Source: Lunularia cruciata
Taxonomy: Eukaryota > Streptophyta > Marchantiopsida > Lunulariales > Lunulariaceae
Reading direction: 5' to 3'
NCBI GenBank assembly: GCA_948567375.1
Contig: OX419755.1
Span: forward strand, 8,685,001 to 8,749,000
DNA length: 64,000 nucleotides
Positions within the stretch are counted from its first letter, which is position 1; every line of letters starts with the position of its first letter. Below are positions 35,783-45,531 of this stretch, piece by piece. The notes below the pieces were generated by a model, which saw nothing but the letters and a program-made list of their open reading frames with translations, was not told the origin of the DNA and ran no database searches. A program made the translations under genes and the position numbers.

Positions 35783-36056
35783 ACTGTGGTCTTTGTGATG
35801 GAAGTGGTACTACTCGTACTCCACCATCCTCCCATACATGCAAAAGGTATCTACCCTCCAATCTGAACCGTCTAGCTCGCTGAAGAACATGGTCTCTCTC
35901 CTTGGCCCCAACTGTGCCACCCACAACACCAGTGCAAAGATAGTCCATCACTAAGACATCATCATGAATGTCTTGCTGAACTGTACCAATATCTTCACTC
36001 TTTGGATCTGTGACCTCAATAACTCCTCTTATATGCGCTGAGAGAGATACCACCAA
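35783..36056 (-). pseudogene. D integrase, N-terminal lead-in
   Basis: The minus-strand frame gives DDVLVMDYLCTGVVGG, then RARRFRLEGRYLLHVWEDGG, the segment that precedes the His/Cys finger in gypsy integrases, and runs into the A4 target site. A TAG near 36057 separates it from the RNase H frame. Confidence 0.75.
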
Positions 36057-36059
36057 AGT

Positions 36060-37560
36060 CTATGCAAATATACACAGAAAGGCCAATGCATGCCAACCTG
36101 GCACCATCTCCTCATCTATCTCACCATGCCAATGTGCTCCGGTCTGATCCTGCTCGCTGGGACATGGGTTTCTACTCAACCCATCTGCATCACGATTCAC
36201 CACTCCAGGTCTGTGAACAACCGTGAAATCATACTCCTGTAAAATCAGAGCCCATCGTGCAAGCTTCCCTGAAAGCTTGTCGGACTCCATCAACCACTTT
36301 AGTGGCTGATGATCAGTGATGAGGGTGAAGGGGTTACCAAATAGGTAACATCGGAAATGTGCTACTGCCCAAACTGCTGCCAAGCACTCTCCCTCATATG
36401 AACTATACTTTGCCTCCGCTGAATTGTTGGAGCGACTAACATAGGCCACCACAAACTCCTCCTCATCATCATGCTGGGTGAGCACCGCTCCAAGCCCCAA
36501 CATACTCCAATCAGTATGAACCTAAAATGGTCATCCCCTGATCGGTCTCCTCAAAATAGGAGTAGATGTCAACCTCTCCTTGAGCTCTACAAAAGCTCTC
36601 TCCTGCTCATCTCCCTAACACCACTCTTGTGTAAGCTTGGTCAGCTTCATCAAGGCCTTGGCAATGGCACTAAATCCTCTAACATAGCGGCGATAGAAGT
36701 TTGCCAACCCAAGGAATGCTCACACTCTGCTCACATCCGTAGGCCAAGGAATACGGGCAATAGCCTCCACCTTGGTCTACTGAACACCAAGTCCTCTGGG
36801 GTAGATAGTGTGACCCAAATACTCAACCTGCTCGTGGAAGAACCTACAGTTCCCAGGATGTAATTTGAGTCCATGAGATCTCAACCTCTCAAACACCTCC
36901 AACAACTATCTCTCATGCTCCTCCACAATAGTGCTATAGACCAAAATGTCATCAATATAGCACCGAGCAAAATCCAATCCAACTAGGATCCTATCCATGA
37001 CCCTCTAGAACTCAGCGGGAGCGTTCTTCAACCCAAATGGTAAGAAGCTCCACTGATATAACACATCCTTGCCGTGAGGATCAATAGCCCAAAATGTTGT
37101 CTTGGACTTATCCTCCTCCCTAATTGGCAACTGATGATATCCCGCTCGAAGATCCAAAGTACTGAAGACCTTTGCATGCCCAATCGCATCAAAAATCTCC
37201 TCCGGTGTAGGCATGGCATACCGATCAGCCCTGGTCTGTCGGTTGATAGGACGGTAATCTCCACACATTTGCCTATCTGTATAGTTGCCATGCATATCCT
37301 TCTTGGCTGGCATCAATGTCGCCGATGCATGCTCTCCATGTGAAATCTCCACCAAACCAGCCTCAAAAAGGTCACTACTCCGGCTCTGAATCAATGTCCT
37401 CTCCATCTCACTATATTGATAAGGAAGTCGGAAAATAGGTGTGTTGCTAGTCAGTTTGATCCGTATACCAGGTCCCTTTAGAGCACCCAAATCCTTCATA
37501 CTGAAGGCAAAACAACTCGTGTGACTCCTCAGGAACCTCCAAACCCTCCGTCTTTCCTCT
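36060..37560 (-). pseudogene. D reverse transcriptase and RNase H
   Basis: The reverse transcriptase is open at 37005-37499 (LFEAGLVEIS; FSTLDLRAGYHQLPI; FLPFGLKNAPAEF). A TAG follows and then the catalytic YIDDILV at about 36941-36961. The rest of the palm and connection (FLGLANFYRRYV) is broken by TAG and TGA codons. RNase H at 36060-36503 is open (YVSRSNNSAEAKYSSYEGE; TDHQPLKWLMESDKL; DADGLSRNP). Every stop read in this stretch is TAG or TGA. The YIDD box differs from the FIDD box of families A and B, so D belongs to another gypsy branch. Confidence 0.85.
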
Positions 37561-37640
37561 CTAGTAAGCTTGGGTCCAAGATCTGGCTCCCAAGTATCCT
37601 CTGTAACTATAGTAAGAGTGGAAGACGTACTGATTGGCTG

Positions 37641-37955
37641 CTACACTGGGCCCTTGGGAGCAACAATGTCATGCTCCCGACCACTAGAGGTCCCAACCTC
37701 TGTGTGAAAAACTCCCTCCACTCTGGCTGCAAGCTCCACACATCCTCTAGCTACATCCCATGTGGACCAAGGGTGTAATCCAAGTAGCCCACGCTCATCT
37801 GGATGGACTCCAAGTAGACCACTCTCCCTAGTAGCTACTGGATGTGTCCCAAGAATACCATGTCCACTCGGTCCATTGCCCCCAACATGTGCCTGAATCG
37901 TCTCGATAGGCACAGGGCTCACAAGTGTCCGAGTGGTGATGCCTATCAAGCGCAT
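37641..37955 (-). pseudogene. D linker between methyltransferase and reverse transcriptase
   Basis: About 105 open codons between the last methyltransferase motif and the reverse transcriptase. It contains a small degenerate repeat of the form G-L-L-G-x-H-P (GILGTHP, GLLGVHP, GLLGLHP). No domain is recognised. It is probably a spacer or protease-cleaved joint in the polyprotein. Confidence 0.5.
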
Positions 37956-37984
37956 CCTACCCTACTCTGCCAAGCCAAGGCTCA

Positions 37985-39107
37985 CAATCCAGGTCAAACA
38001 GTTTAGGTCCATAGCCTGACCTAACACCTGACGCCTAGATGCCTCTGACATTGCTGGAATAGCGGTAATACCGGTGCAAAAACCCATTGCCCGCTCTCTC
38101 TCATCAGCGTTGGGCTCCACCAACTACTATAACTGTGAGTCCCAAACAAGTCCAGGTCCTCCCTCTCGAAAAGCATGAGAACCTGGGAAACTCATGAGTG
38201 TGGGAAATGCAACTCTAGGCTGTGCAACTAGGTTCACCACTGCCATAGGTGACCTATCAGCCACTACCACTGTTTGAGACTAATGTCCAGCATCCAAGAT
38301 ATCCTCAACAAGAATGTGGTCTAGTTGCTGAATCCCATCATAACTACGTTGTAGAACCTCTCTGGGTAAGAAGTTCATCCACCAAAGATGAAGACGATGA
38401 GCCCGTGATCCCACTCTGGCTGCATCTAACAATATAGCAGGTCCCATCCAAGAATGGACCTGATGTGTACTCGCCACCACTCTAGTGCGAGAATCACCCA
38501 TCAATGGAACGTTCTCCAAAAGGTAAGCTGGAGAAACAGATTGATGAACCTGGAGATGTCGTAGTATCCGTAACATCTCCCAAAACACACCAGAACGAGG
38601 ATCCTGAAGACCCAAACCGCAGCCCGCACGTGTATGTCCCTGACATGGCCATCCAAAAATCACCAAGTGAATAGGCCCATGTCTCTCTAGGTCATGCGCC
38701 CCCAGTAAGGAAATATCTCCTGGTAAGGCCTTCTGGTAACCTTTGACTGTTGACATCGGTAATAACTTTGGATACTGATAAGCCAAGTGTGCCACATGAT
38801 GTAGAGAGACTCACCTAGCAGTCTCATCCCTCTCTACATACAAGTACCTCTATACTTGGATACCCGTTTGTAACACCGTAGCTAGTCCGGTGCTGATCCC
38901 ACAAAACAACTCCAATAGACATATCCCCTCTACTAGATACTGCCAAGCAATGAGTGTGGTATCTAGAGGTGTCAAAGCAATCGCCTCTAGAGGCTCATCC
39001 TCACACTCATCCCCTGATGGTACAAAGACTCCACTCCAAGCATGCTGCACCAACTGATCTACATGCTGCTGCAATGCTTCCTCTGAACTCCACAATGGAA
39101 CATCCAA
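37985..39107 (-). pseudogene. C5-cytosine DNA methyltransferase domain of element D
   Basis: This enzyme family moves a methyl group from S-adenosylmethionine to carbon 5 of cytosine in DNA. The motifs appear in the standard order: motif I LLELFCGISTG (near 38900), motif II RYLYVERD (near 38840), motif IV GWPCQGHTRAG with the catalytic Cys codon near 38644, motif VI LLENVP (near 38510), motif VIII SRAHRLHLWW (near 38390), and IX/X region ADERERAMGF, then RRQVLGQAMDL (about 38000-38110). I see no separate target-recognition insert of large size. It lies between protease and reverse transcriptase in the same sense, so it was part of the polyprotein. Five stops (TAG at 38850, TGA near 38830, TAG at 38280, paired TAG near 38125) make this copy inactive. 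Source lineage is unknown. Confidence 0.87.
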
Positions 39108-39152
39108 GGTGGATGGAACAATCCCACTCGTACTCCAAAGCCAAGTGATCTC

Positions 39153-40151
39153 CTATGGTATTGGAGTATCCTCTGCATGGGCGTTCCCCTCCAACAAGTC
39201 ACTAGGCCAAGTAACTGCACCGCTGAAAGCTAAAACTGATGCTGCCATGGTCCCGGATTGTAGTGAGCCAAGACTGCCACTACTAAAGCGTACTGGTAGG
39301 CGACATACCCATCCCTCACCAGACTGCCAACCAGATCTATAAGAGGTTGTCTCCTCCCAATAGTCAATGCTTAAACCCATAGAGTATAACACTGCTCCCC
39401 CAACTAGCACATCATATGACTCAGCTATCGTCGCAATAGCCTGAGCTCTCACCACCGAGCTATTAGTCAAATGACCAGGCTGAACCTGGACAACAAGCTC
39501 TCCACGTGTGATGTACTATATCGAACCACCACCAAGAGATGTCTGGATCTGAAATGGACACCTCTCCACATCGGTCTTCCGTAACTCCAGACCAACAACT
39601 GCAGCCTTCCCCAACATAAGGGGTTGCGCACCTGAGTCTAACAAGACTCTCTGTGTTGTATAGACCTTCCCTGAAGGTCCCACCAAACAAAAATTCCCAC
39701 TCTGGTTATCCAATAGGACAACACCAGGTGTAAACCACGCTCTCTCAAAGGCCGGTCTAGCTGGCAACTCCTCCAGTCTAGCTGCTGCTGCTTGCCATAA
39801 ACCACTGGTCGCTGAACGGATCTCATGCTCCTCAACCAAGTCAGCTCCACTACCAACCACCTCTGCTCTAGTAGGGTAGTCTGACCTGTCTCCCAACCTC
39901 TCCTCTCTGTGGGTCCAACTCCACTGATGCTCCTCTAGGCTCTGGAGCACGTACTGCACTCCTAGTCACTGCTGCAGATGCATCCACCTGTGCTGCTCCG
40001 CACATGAAGTCCAAAGCATCTCTATCACCAGCATATGAGGTGGAAGCCTCAGCACCCAAATCTGATCTCCTCTGAGCAATAGCCATACTAGCCAATCTCT
40101 GCTCCAACTACTCAATCCGAGTAGCCATAGTTGGGTCAGAAGTAAGGGCAG
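39153..40151 (-). pseudogene. D aspartic protease and gag-pol linker
   Basis: The protease active site reads RVLLDSGAQPLMLG (near 39630). The closing motif SYDVLVGGAVLY lies near 39410, followed by WQSGEGW. A TAG at 39516 splits the two lobes. The linker (LEQRLASMAIAQRRSDLGAE) joins the gag end across the chimeric insertion. Asp-Ser-Gly is canonical here, unlike families A and B. Confidence 0.8.
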
Positions 40152-40155
40152 GTAC

Positions 40156-41624
40156 TATGAGCCGGCCTATATGTCGGTACTTCAAATTCAATTGGTAGTA
40201 TGGGATGGAAGCCATATGTCAAGAAGTATGGAGTTTGTTTGGTTGTAATCTTTTTTGTTGTTTGATATGCCCACAACGTGGCTGACAATTTCGTATCCCA
40301 ATCAAAAGCATAATTCACAGTCACCTTATTCAAAATTTTGCAAAGAAACCCATTCGCCTTTTACATTAAGCCATTTGCTTTTGGGTTATAAAGAGTCATC
40401 TTCCAATGTTTAATCTGAATGTACTTGGTTAATGCCTCCATTACAGAGTTCAAAAAATGTGTCCCTCAGTCACTGACCAATTCCAGAGGACACCCATATC
40501 GGGAGATGATGCTTTGAAAGAAGAATTCTGCCACAGTTTTGGCATCACCTTTGCGAGTTGGTTCAGCTTTGACCATCTTGGTAGCATAGTCTGTAACACC
40601 CATTTGTGCATGTGTGTGGTATTGTGATATTTAGCTTGGTATTACAAGTACTTAAGAGATATTATTTATATAGAGATAAAGGATGGCTCTATATTAGTCA
40701 TGGTTAGCTAAAGTTAGTCATAGTTAAGATAGAGGGGACTTTACTTTAGAGGAAGTAGAAAAGATGAGCACCTCTATTTTGGGTTTTAATGTATTGACTT
40801 GGTATTATTCCTAGGTGTTTGGGTTTGAGGAAAGAGTTGAGAACTCTTGGGCCCGCAAGCCTTTTTGTTTTGGATTCTTCTTTAGTCCAAGGATAGCCTA
40901 TGTGAAGGAATCCTTGACTTAGTGGTTGGGTCTGTGAGCCGGCCTGTCTCTCACTCACGATGAACCTCTGATGGCTATTATGGTAGCGCACCATGGACTA
41001 AGAAGGCAAGGAACCCCAACTCCATCATACTCCTTCAAGGCTAACACTCCAAGACTCAAGACATTGCTCACTAGAGAACTCAATGAGAGAGAGATAGTTG
41101 CAAATGAAAAGATGATGAGTACCTCCTCACCCCTTGTTTATATACTTGTGAAATAGTTACGTACCAAAGTTACTAATTACCATAGTAACTCAAGTTACTA
41201 GACTAAAAGTCAAGTAAAGTCAAAAAGTAGAAAGGAATATCCATTCACATGGGCATATTCCTCTAAGCATGTGGTCTTATCTTGACCCAACCACTAAGTC
41301 AAGGATTCCTTCACATGGGCTATCCTTTGACTAAAGAAGAATCCAAAACAAAAAGGCTTGCGGGCCCAAGAGTTCTCAACTCTTTCCTCAAAGTCAAACA
41401 CCTAGGAATAATACCAAGTCAACACACTAAAATCCAAAATAGTGGTGCTCATCTTTTCTACTTCCTCTAAAGTAAGGTCCCATATATCTTAGCTATGACT
41501 AACTTTAGCTAACCATGACTAATATAGAACCATCCTTTATCTCTATATAAATAATATCTCTTAAGTACTTGTAATACCAAGCTAAATATCACAATACCAC
41601 ACACATGCACAAATGAGTGTTACA
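40156..41624 (-). mobile_element. Chimeric insertion: B LTR plus captured A1/B1 flank
   Basis: A 1.47-kb insertion in D with the 4-bp duplication GTAC at 40152-40155 and 41625-41628. The right part (40933-41624) is a full minus-strand B LTR. Left of it are 341 bp of a plus-strand B LTR (40592-40932), then about 425 bp of A integrase (40169-40591), then only 13 bases of B LTR terminus (TATGAGCCGGCCT). The order and sequence of 40166-41624 match 4342-5800 almost base for base, which is the solo LTR in B1 and its left flank. The only shared sequence at the join is CCT. It looks like a retrotransposed readthrough copy of that solo LTR. Confidence 0.85.
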
Positions 41625-41628
41625 GTAC

Positions 41629-42918
41629 TGCACCCCTACTAGGTGTAGATCCTCTACCACCACCTCTACCACCTCGTCCTCCATGAACTGGAGCTCCTCT
41701 ACTACTTGCCATAGCAGCCCTACCACTCCGTAACTCCGGGTATAGGTCAAAACACCGGTCACTAGTGTGACCAAATCTGTGGCAGTGCTCACACTGCCTC
41801 TGTGCTGGCTGTGATGCACCAGAGGTATCAGGTCCGCTGCCCTGAGTACACTCTCTCCTATGGTGAGGTCCACCACAAGTCCAACAAGCAACACCACCAC
41901 TCACTGGCTGCTACTGACCCGAAAATGAGGATAAGGGTCTAACTCCACTAGGCCCTCCACTCGCTCCATAGGATCTGGGCTGTCCACCCTGTCCTTGAAA
42001 ACCAACTGGGCATGGTGCACTCTGCTGCACTCTAGAAGAAGTCACAACCGTGGATGAGGTCTCTCTACCAAATCCAGATGTCACCACTCTCTCCTCCACC
42101 ATATTGAGCTCAATACGCTCAGCCAAACCAAAGACTACTGCCAAAGTGGGCAAAGTAGCTTGCAATAACGTAGCATCACGAACTCTACGTCGCAACTCCT
42201 TGTCCAGTATCCCATACCAAAACTGGACTGCCTGGGCCTCAGTAACTCCCTGAGTGAAACTGATCAGCCGCCTCATGCGAGTGTATGCCTCGCGTAGGCT
42301 CTCTCCAGTCTTCCGCTGGAACTCCTGCAAGCTCCTCAGCTTATCAATCCGCACTCCTTGGTAGTTCTGCCTCAAACACAGGAAGAACTCCACCATGGGG
42401 TTAAACCCCGGTACTACACCACCTCATGCAGCGGTGCCTCCACTCGTAGTAGCACTATCTCCGGCTAGTGCACCTCCACTAGCTCCACCAACACGACTCG
42501 AGCTAGAACTCATGGGTACAGCCGATCTACTCCTGGCCACCAAGCTTGAAGTGATAGAGACATAATATGGAGACCAATACTGTCTCCATAACTCGATCTC
42601 CTCCAAATGAACTCTCTTGAACTCATGGTAGTCATCCATCGACTGACCCTCCAGATGCTGAAACAACCCCTTCCATGCCATGAAGGGTGTGAACAAAGTC
42701 GGGTTCCGCATCTGCTGTAGATCACACCAACAATCAAACTCCTGGATGAAGTCATCCAACTCAATGGTACCCACTGTACCAGAGTAACGCCTAGGACCTT
42801 TAGAGGCCCCATAAATCTCGTCCATGTCCCACAACAATGGTACGAACACACCAAGTGCACTCTCAACTAAATCAGCTCTTGTGTCGAACTCCAACTCAGA
42901 GTCAATCTCCTCTTGCAC
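41629..42918 (-). pseudogene. D gag
   Basis: The N-terminal 164 codons (42424-42918; TIELDDFIQEFDCWC; TPFMAWKGLFQHLEG; WRQYW) and the second 161 codons (41911-42396; FFLCLRQNYQG; LREAYTRMRRLISF; RRVRDATLLQATLP) form the gag core. A basic Gly/Arg-rich tail with two zinc knuckles follows (41629-41904; CWTCGGPHHRREC and CEHCHRFGHTSDRC, both CCHC complete). The three parts are in one frame, broken by a TGA near 42425 and a TAG near 41908. The start at 42918 is the first Met; the true start may lie further up. Confidence 0.83.
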
Positions 42919-43094
42919 TGGGACCTAAGATACAGGCTAATACCGAGCACCACTCCGAGTAAACCCACTATGTACTGCAGGGCTTACTCCTTTGGAATCT
43001 CCAAAGAACTCCATTGTGACCATGTAACTGCAACCACAAACCCGAACCACCAACTGCAACCGCAAGTCGCAACCGTAAGTGCCCCACCAAGTGC
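42919..43094 (-). other. D leader, gag-proximal piece
   Basis: Sequence between gag and the B2 insertion, part of the D leader that continues at 51571. No frame is supported. It ends with GTGC, the B2 target duplication. Confidence 0.55.
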
Positions 43095-43784
43095 TGTGAG
43101 CCGGCTTGTCTCTCACTCACGATGAACCTCTGATGGCTATTATGGTAGCGCACCATGGACTAAGAAGGCAAGGAACCCCAACTCCATCATACTCCTCCAA
43201 GGCTAACACTCCAAGACTCAAGACATTGCTCACTAGAGAACTCAATGAGAGAGAGATAGTTGCAAATGAAAAGATGATGAGTACCTCCTCACCCCTTGTT
43301 TATATACTTGTGAAATAGTTACGTACCAAAGTTACTAATTACCGTAGTAACTCAAGTTACTACACTAAAAGTCAAGTAAAGTCAAAAAGTAGAAAGGAAT
43401 ATCCATTCACATGGGCATATTCCTCTAAGCATGTGGTCTTATCTTGACCCAACCACTAAGTCAAGGATTCCTTCACATGGGCTATCCTTGGAATAAAGAA
43501 GAATCCAAAAGAAAAAGGTTTGCGGGCCCAAGAGTTCTCAACTCTTTCTTCAAAGCCAAACACCTAGGAATAATGCCAAGTCAACACACTAAAATCCAAA
43601 ATAGTGGTGCTCATCTTTTCTACTTCCTCTAAAGTAAGGTCCACTCTATCTTAGCTATGACTAACTTTAGCTAACCATGACTAATATAGAACCATCCTTT
43701 ATCTCTATAAATAATATCTCTTAAGTACTTGTAATACCAAGCTAAATATCACAATACCACACACATGCACAAATGGGTGTTACA
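43095..43784 (-). repeat. Outer 3' LTR of B2
   Basis: A full 690-bp B LTR with GTGC on both sides (43091-43094 and 43785-43788). Taken alone it would pass as a solo LTR. Shared differences with 50881-51570 tie it to B2. Confidence 0.9.
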
Positions 43785-44416
43785 GTGCCAACACCACCAC
43801 GTGCCAACACCAACTAGACACCACCCACTAATGTAACTCTAACCGAGATAACTACACTAGGGGAAAGGCAACTTGTAACCTGCCATCATAACACGCACTC
43901 TCACGGTCTGCAGGTCATCACTTCCTGCCTCACCAGAGGGAAACAAAGGTAGTCTGACTGGTCATCACTCCAGCCTCACCACCAAGAGCACACCAGAGCA
44001 CCAACGCTCAAAAGTCAGGGCACCTCACACAAACATGGTGCACAAATAGGAAGTAGAGAATGGAGGGGATCCAATCACAAGAAATCTAAACAAAAACCCT
44101 CCATCTCATAACACAACACGGGACTGACTCTGCCACCATTAGGCATTTGACATAAGAGAGTGTTTGTATCTAAGTCCTAAGCTACCAAGATCACCAAGAA
44201 TGGGATCAAACTGCCTCTCCTAGCCAAAGCTACATGTGTATAGATAACAGTGGTGCAATCACTAGGACAACAAGTGAGGGTGGACCAGTTGGCTAGGGCA
44301 GTAGTCTAGGAACAAGAGATCTAGGGGTCTAACCCTGTTGCGCACAATCTAGCAAGAAAGGCAGATTTTGCCAACCAATGACCAAGATCTACTCTAAACT
44401 AGCTAGCCTCACGCCA
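43785..44416. repeat. 632-bp duplicate of D leader sequence inside B2
   Basis: Near-identical to 51571-52202, starting GTGCCAACACCACCACG and ending GCCTCACGCCA. It is D sequence, not B sequence, and is trapped between a B LTR and the B interior. It holds no gene. A few differences between the copies (for example CAACTTG versus CAACCTG) show the duplication is not brand new. Confidence 0.9.
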
Positions 44417-44472
44417 TTGTTACATTTACCCCCGGACTAAGTTTTCACTTTGTCCTCAAAGTGAAGGTCTCT

Positions 44473-45531
44473 CTACCTTCTATGGTACATCTTCAACTTA
44501 TCATGGTTAATCCTATCAAAGTGTCTTCCTCCCAACTCCTTGAGATCATAGGTGTAATTGCCCCACACCTTCTCTACTATGAAAGGTCCAAAGTACTTAG
44601 GCAAAAACTTCTTTTGCACTCTCTTGAATCGAATGGAATCAAACAACATTACCCAATCACCTTCTTTGAAAGGCTCCACCTTCTTCTTGCCTTGCCTCTT
44701 GTCATAGCTCTCCTTTTGTTTCCTTTGGGCTTGCTCCACTCGAACCATAGCAACTGCTCTTGCCTCTTCCAACTCCATGAGTTGATCCTTCCTTGACTTC
44801 TCTGCATCACTTCCTTGTGCTTTCTTCAATCTCCTATGAATGCTTTGGAAGGTAGGAAGATCAAAGTGAATAGGTAAGGTAGACTCAATACCATACACCA
44901 ATTGGAATGGAGAATATCCAGTGGAAGTCTTCATGGTTGTCCTATACTCCCACAAAACTGCATGAATCCTCTTGTCCCAATGATGTTTAGCCCCCTCCAT
45001 TTCTGCATCTTTGGCCAACATCATGCACAAGGTCTGATTGGTTCTCTCTGCCAAGCCATTGGAATTTGGCTTATAGGATGTAGTTACTCTATGTGTGATA
45101 GAGAAATGTCGTAGCATGGCTGTAGTAATGCTTCCTGTAAACTCTCCTCCTCTATCAGAAACCAACTCCAAAGGGCATCCAAACCTAGTGATAATACGTT
45201 CAAAAAGAAATCTACCCACTTCATCTTCATTCTTGTCCCTCAATGGTCTAGCCTCAACCCACTTGGTAAGGTAATCAGTAACTACCACAATGTACCGATT
45301 GTTCCTTGGGGTTCTATTGAGAGGTCCTACAAAATCAATTCCCCACTTCTCAAAAGGTCCTAGCAATGGAATTGATCTAAGTGGTGGAGTGGATGTAGAC
45401 TTTCTAGCAAAAGCTTGACAAACATGACAAGTTTTGCAATAATCAAGACAATCCTTGAAAATCCCTCTCCAATGGTAACCTGCATCTAGAATCTTGAAAG
45501 CAGTCACCTTTCCTACAAAGTGTCCCCACAT
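44473..45531 (-). CDS. B2 integrase
   Basis: An open frame of 352 codons. The Cys pair of the zinc finger (CKTCHVC, about residues 35-41) is in frame; the preceding His lies across a frameshift near 45525. The catalytic triad is complete: Asp in WGIDFVGP (about 65-72), Asp in LVSDRGGEF, Glu in NGLAERTNQ. The C-terminal part (KKFLPKYFGPF, KELGGRHFDRI) ends HRR plus stop, as in B1 and B3. The ATG at 45531 is probably not a true start; in B1 this sequence continues from RNase H in one frame. Apart from the shift the domain looks usable. Confidence 0.87.
   Translation of the reverse strand: MWGHFVGKVTAFKILDAGYHWRGIFKDCLDYCKTCHVCQAFARKSTSTPPLRSIPLLGPFEKWGIDFVGPLNRTPRNNRYIVVVTDYLTKWVEARPLRDKNEDEVGRFLFERIITRFGCPLELVSDRGGEFTGSITTAMLRHFSITHRVTTSYKPNSNGLAERTNQTLCMMLAKDAEMEGAKHHWDKRIHAVLWEYRTTMKTSTGYSPFQLVYGIESTLPIHFDLPTFQSIHRRLKKAQGSDAEKSRKDQLMELEEARAVAMVRVEQAQRKQKESYDKRQGKKKVEPFKEGDWVMLFDSIRFKRVQKKFLPKYFGPFIVEKVWGNYTYDLKELGGRHFDRINHDKLKMYHRR

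Noticed and set aside
43095..43784. This LTR as an independent solo insertion unrelated to B2
   Set aside because: It shares private differences with the B2 5' LTR and the same flanking GTGC and D sequence, so it belongs to the same event.
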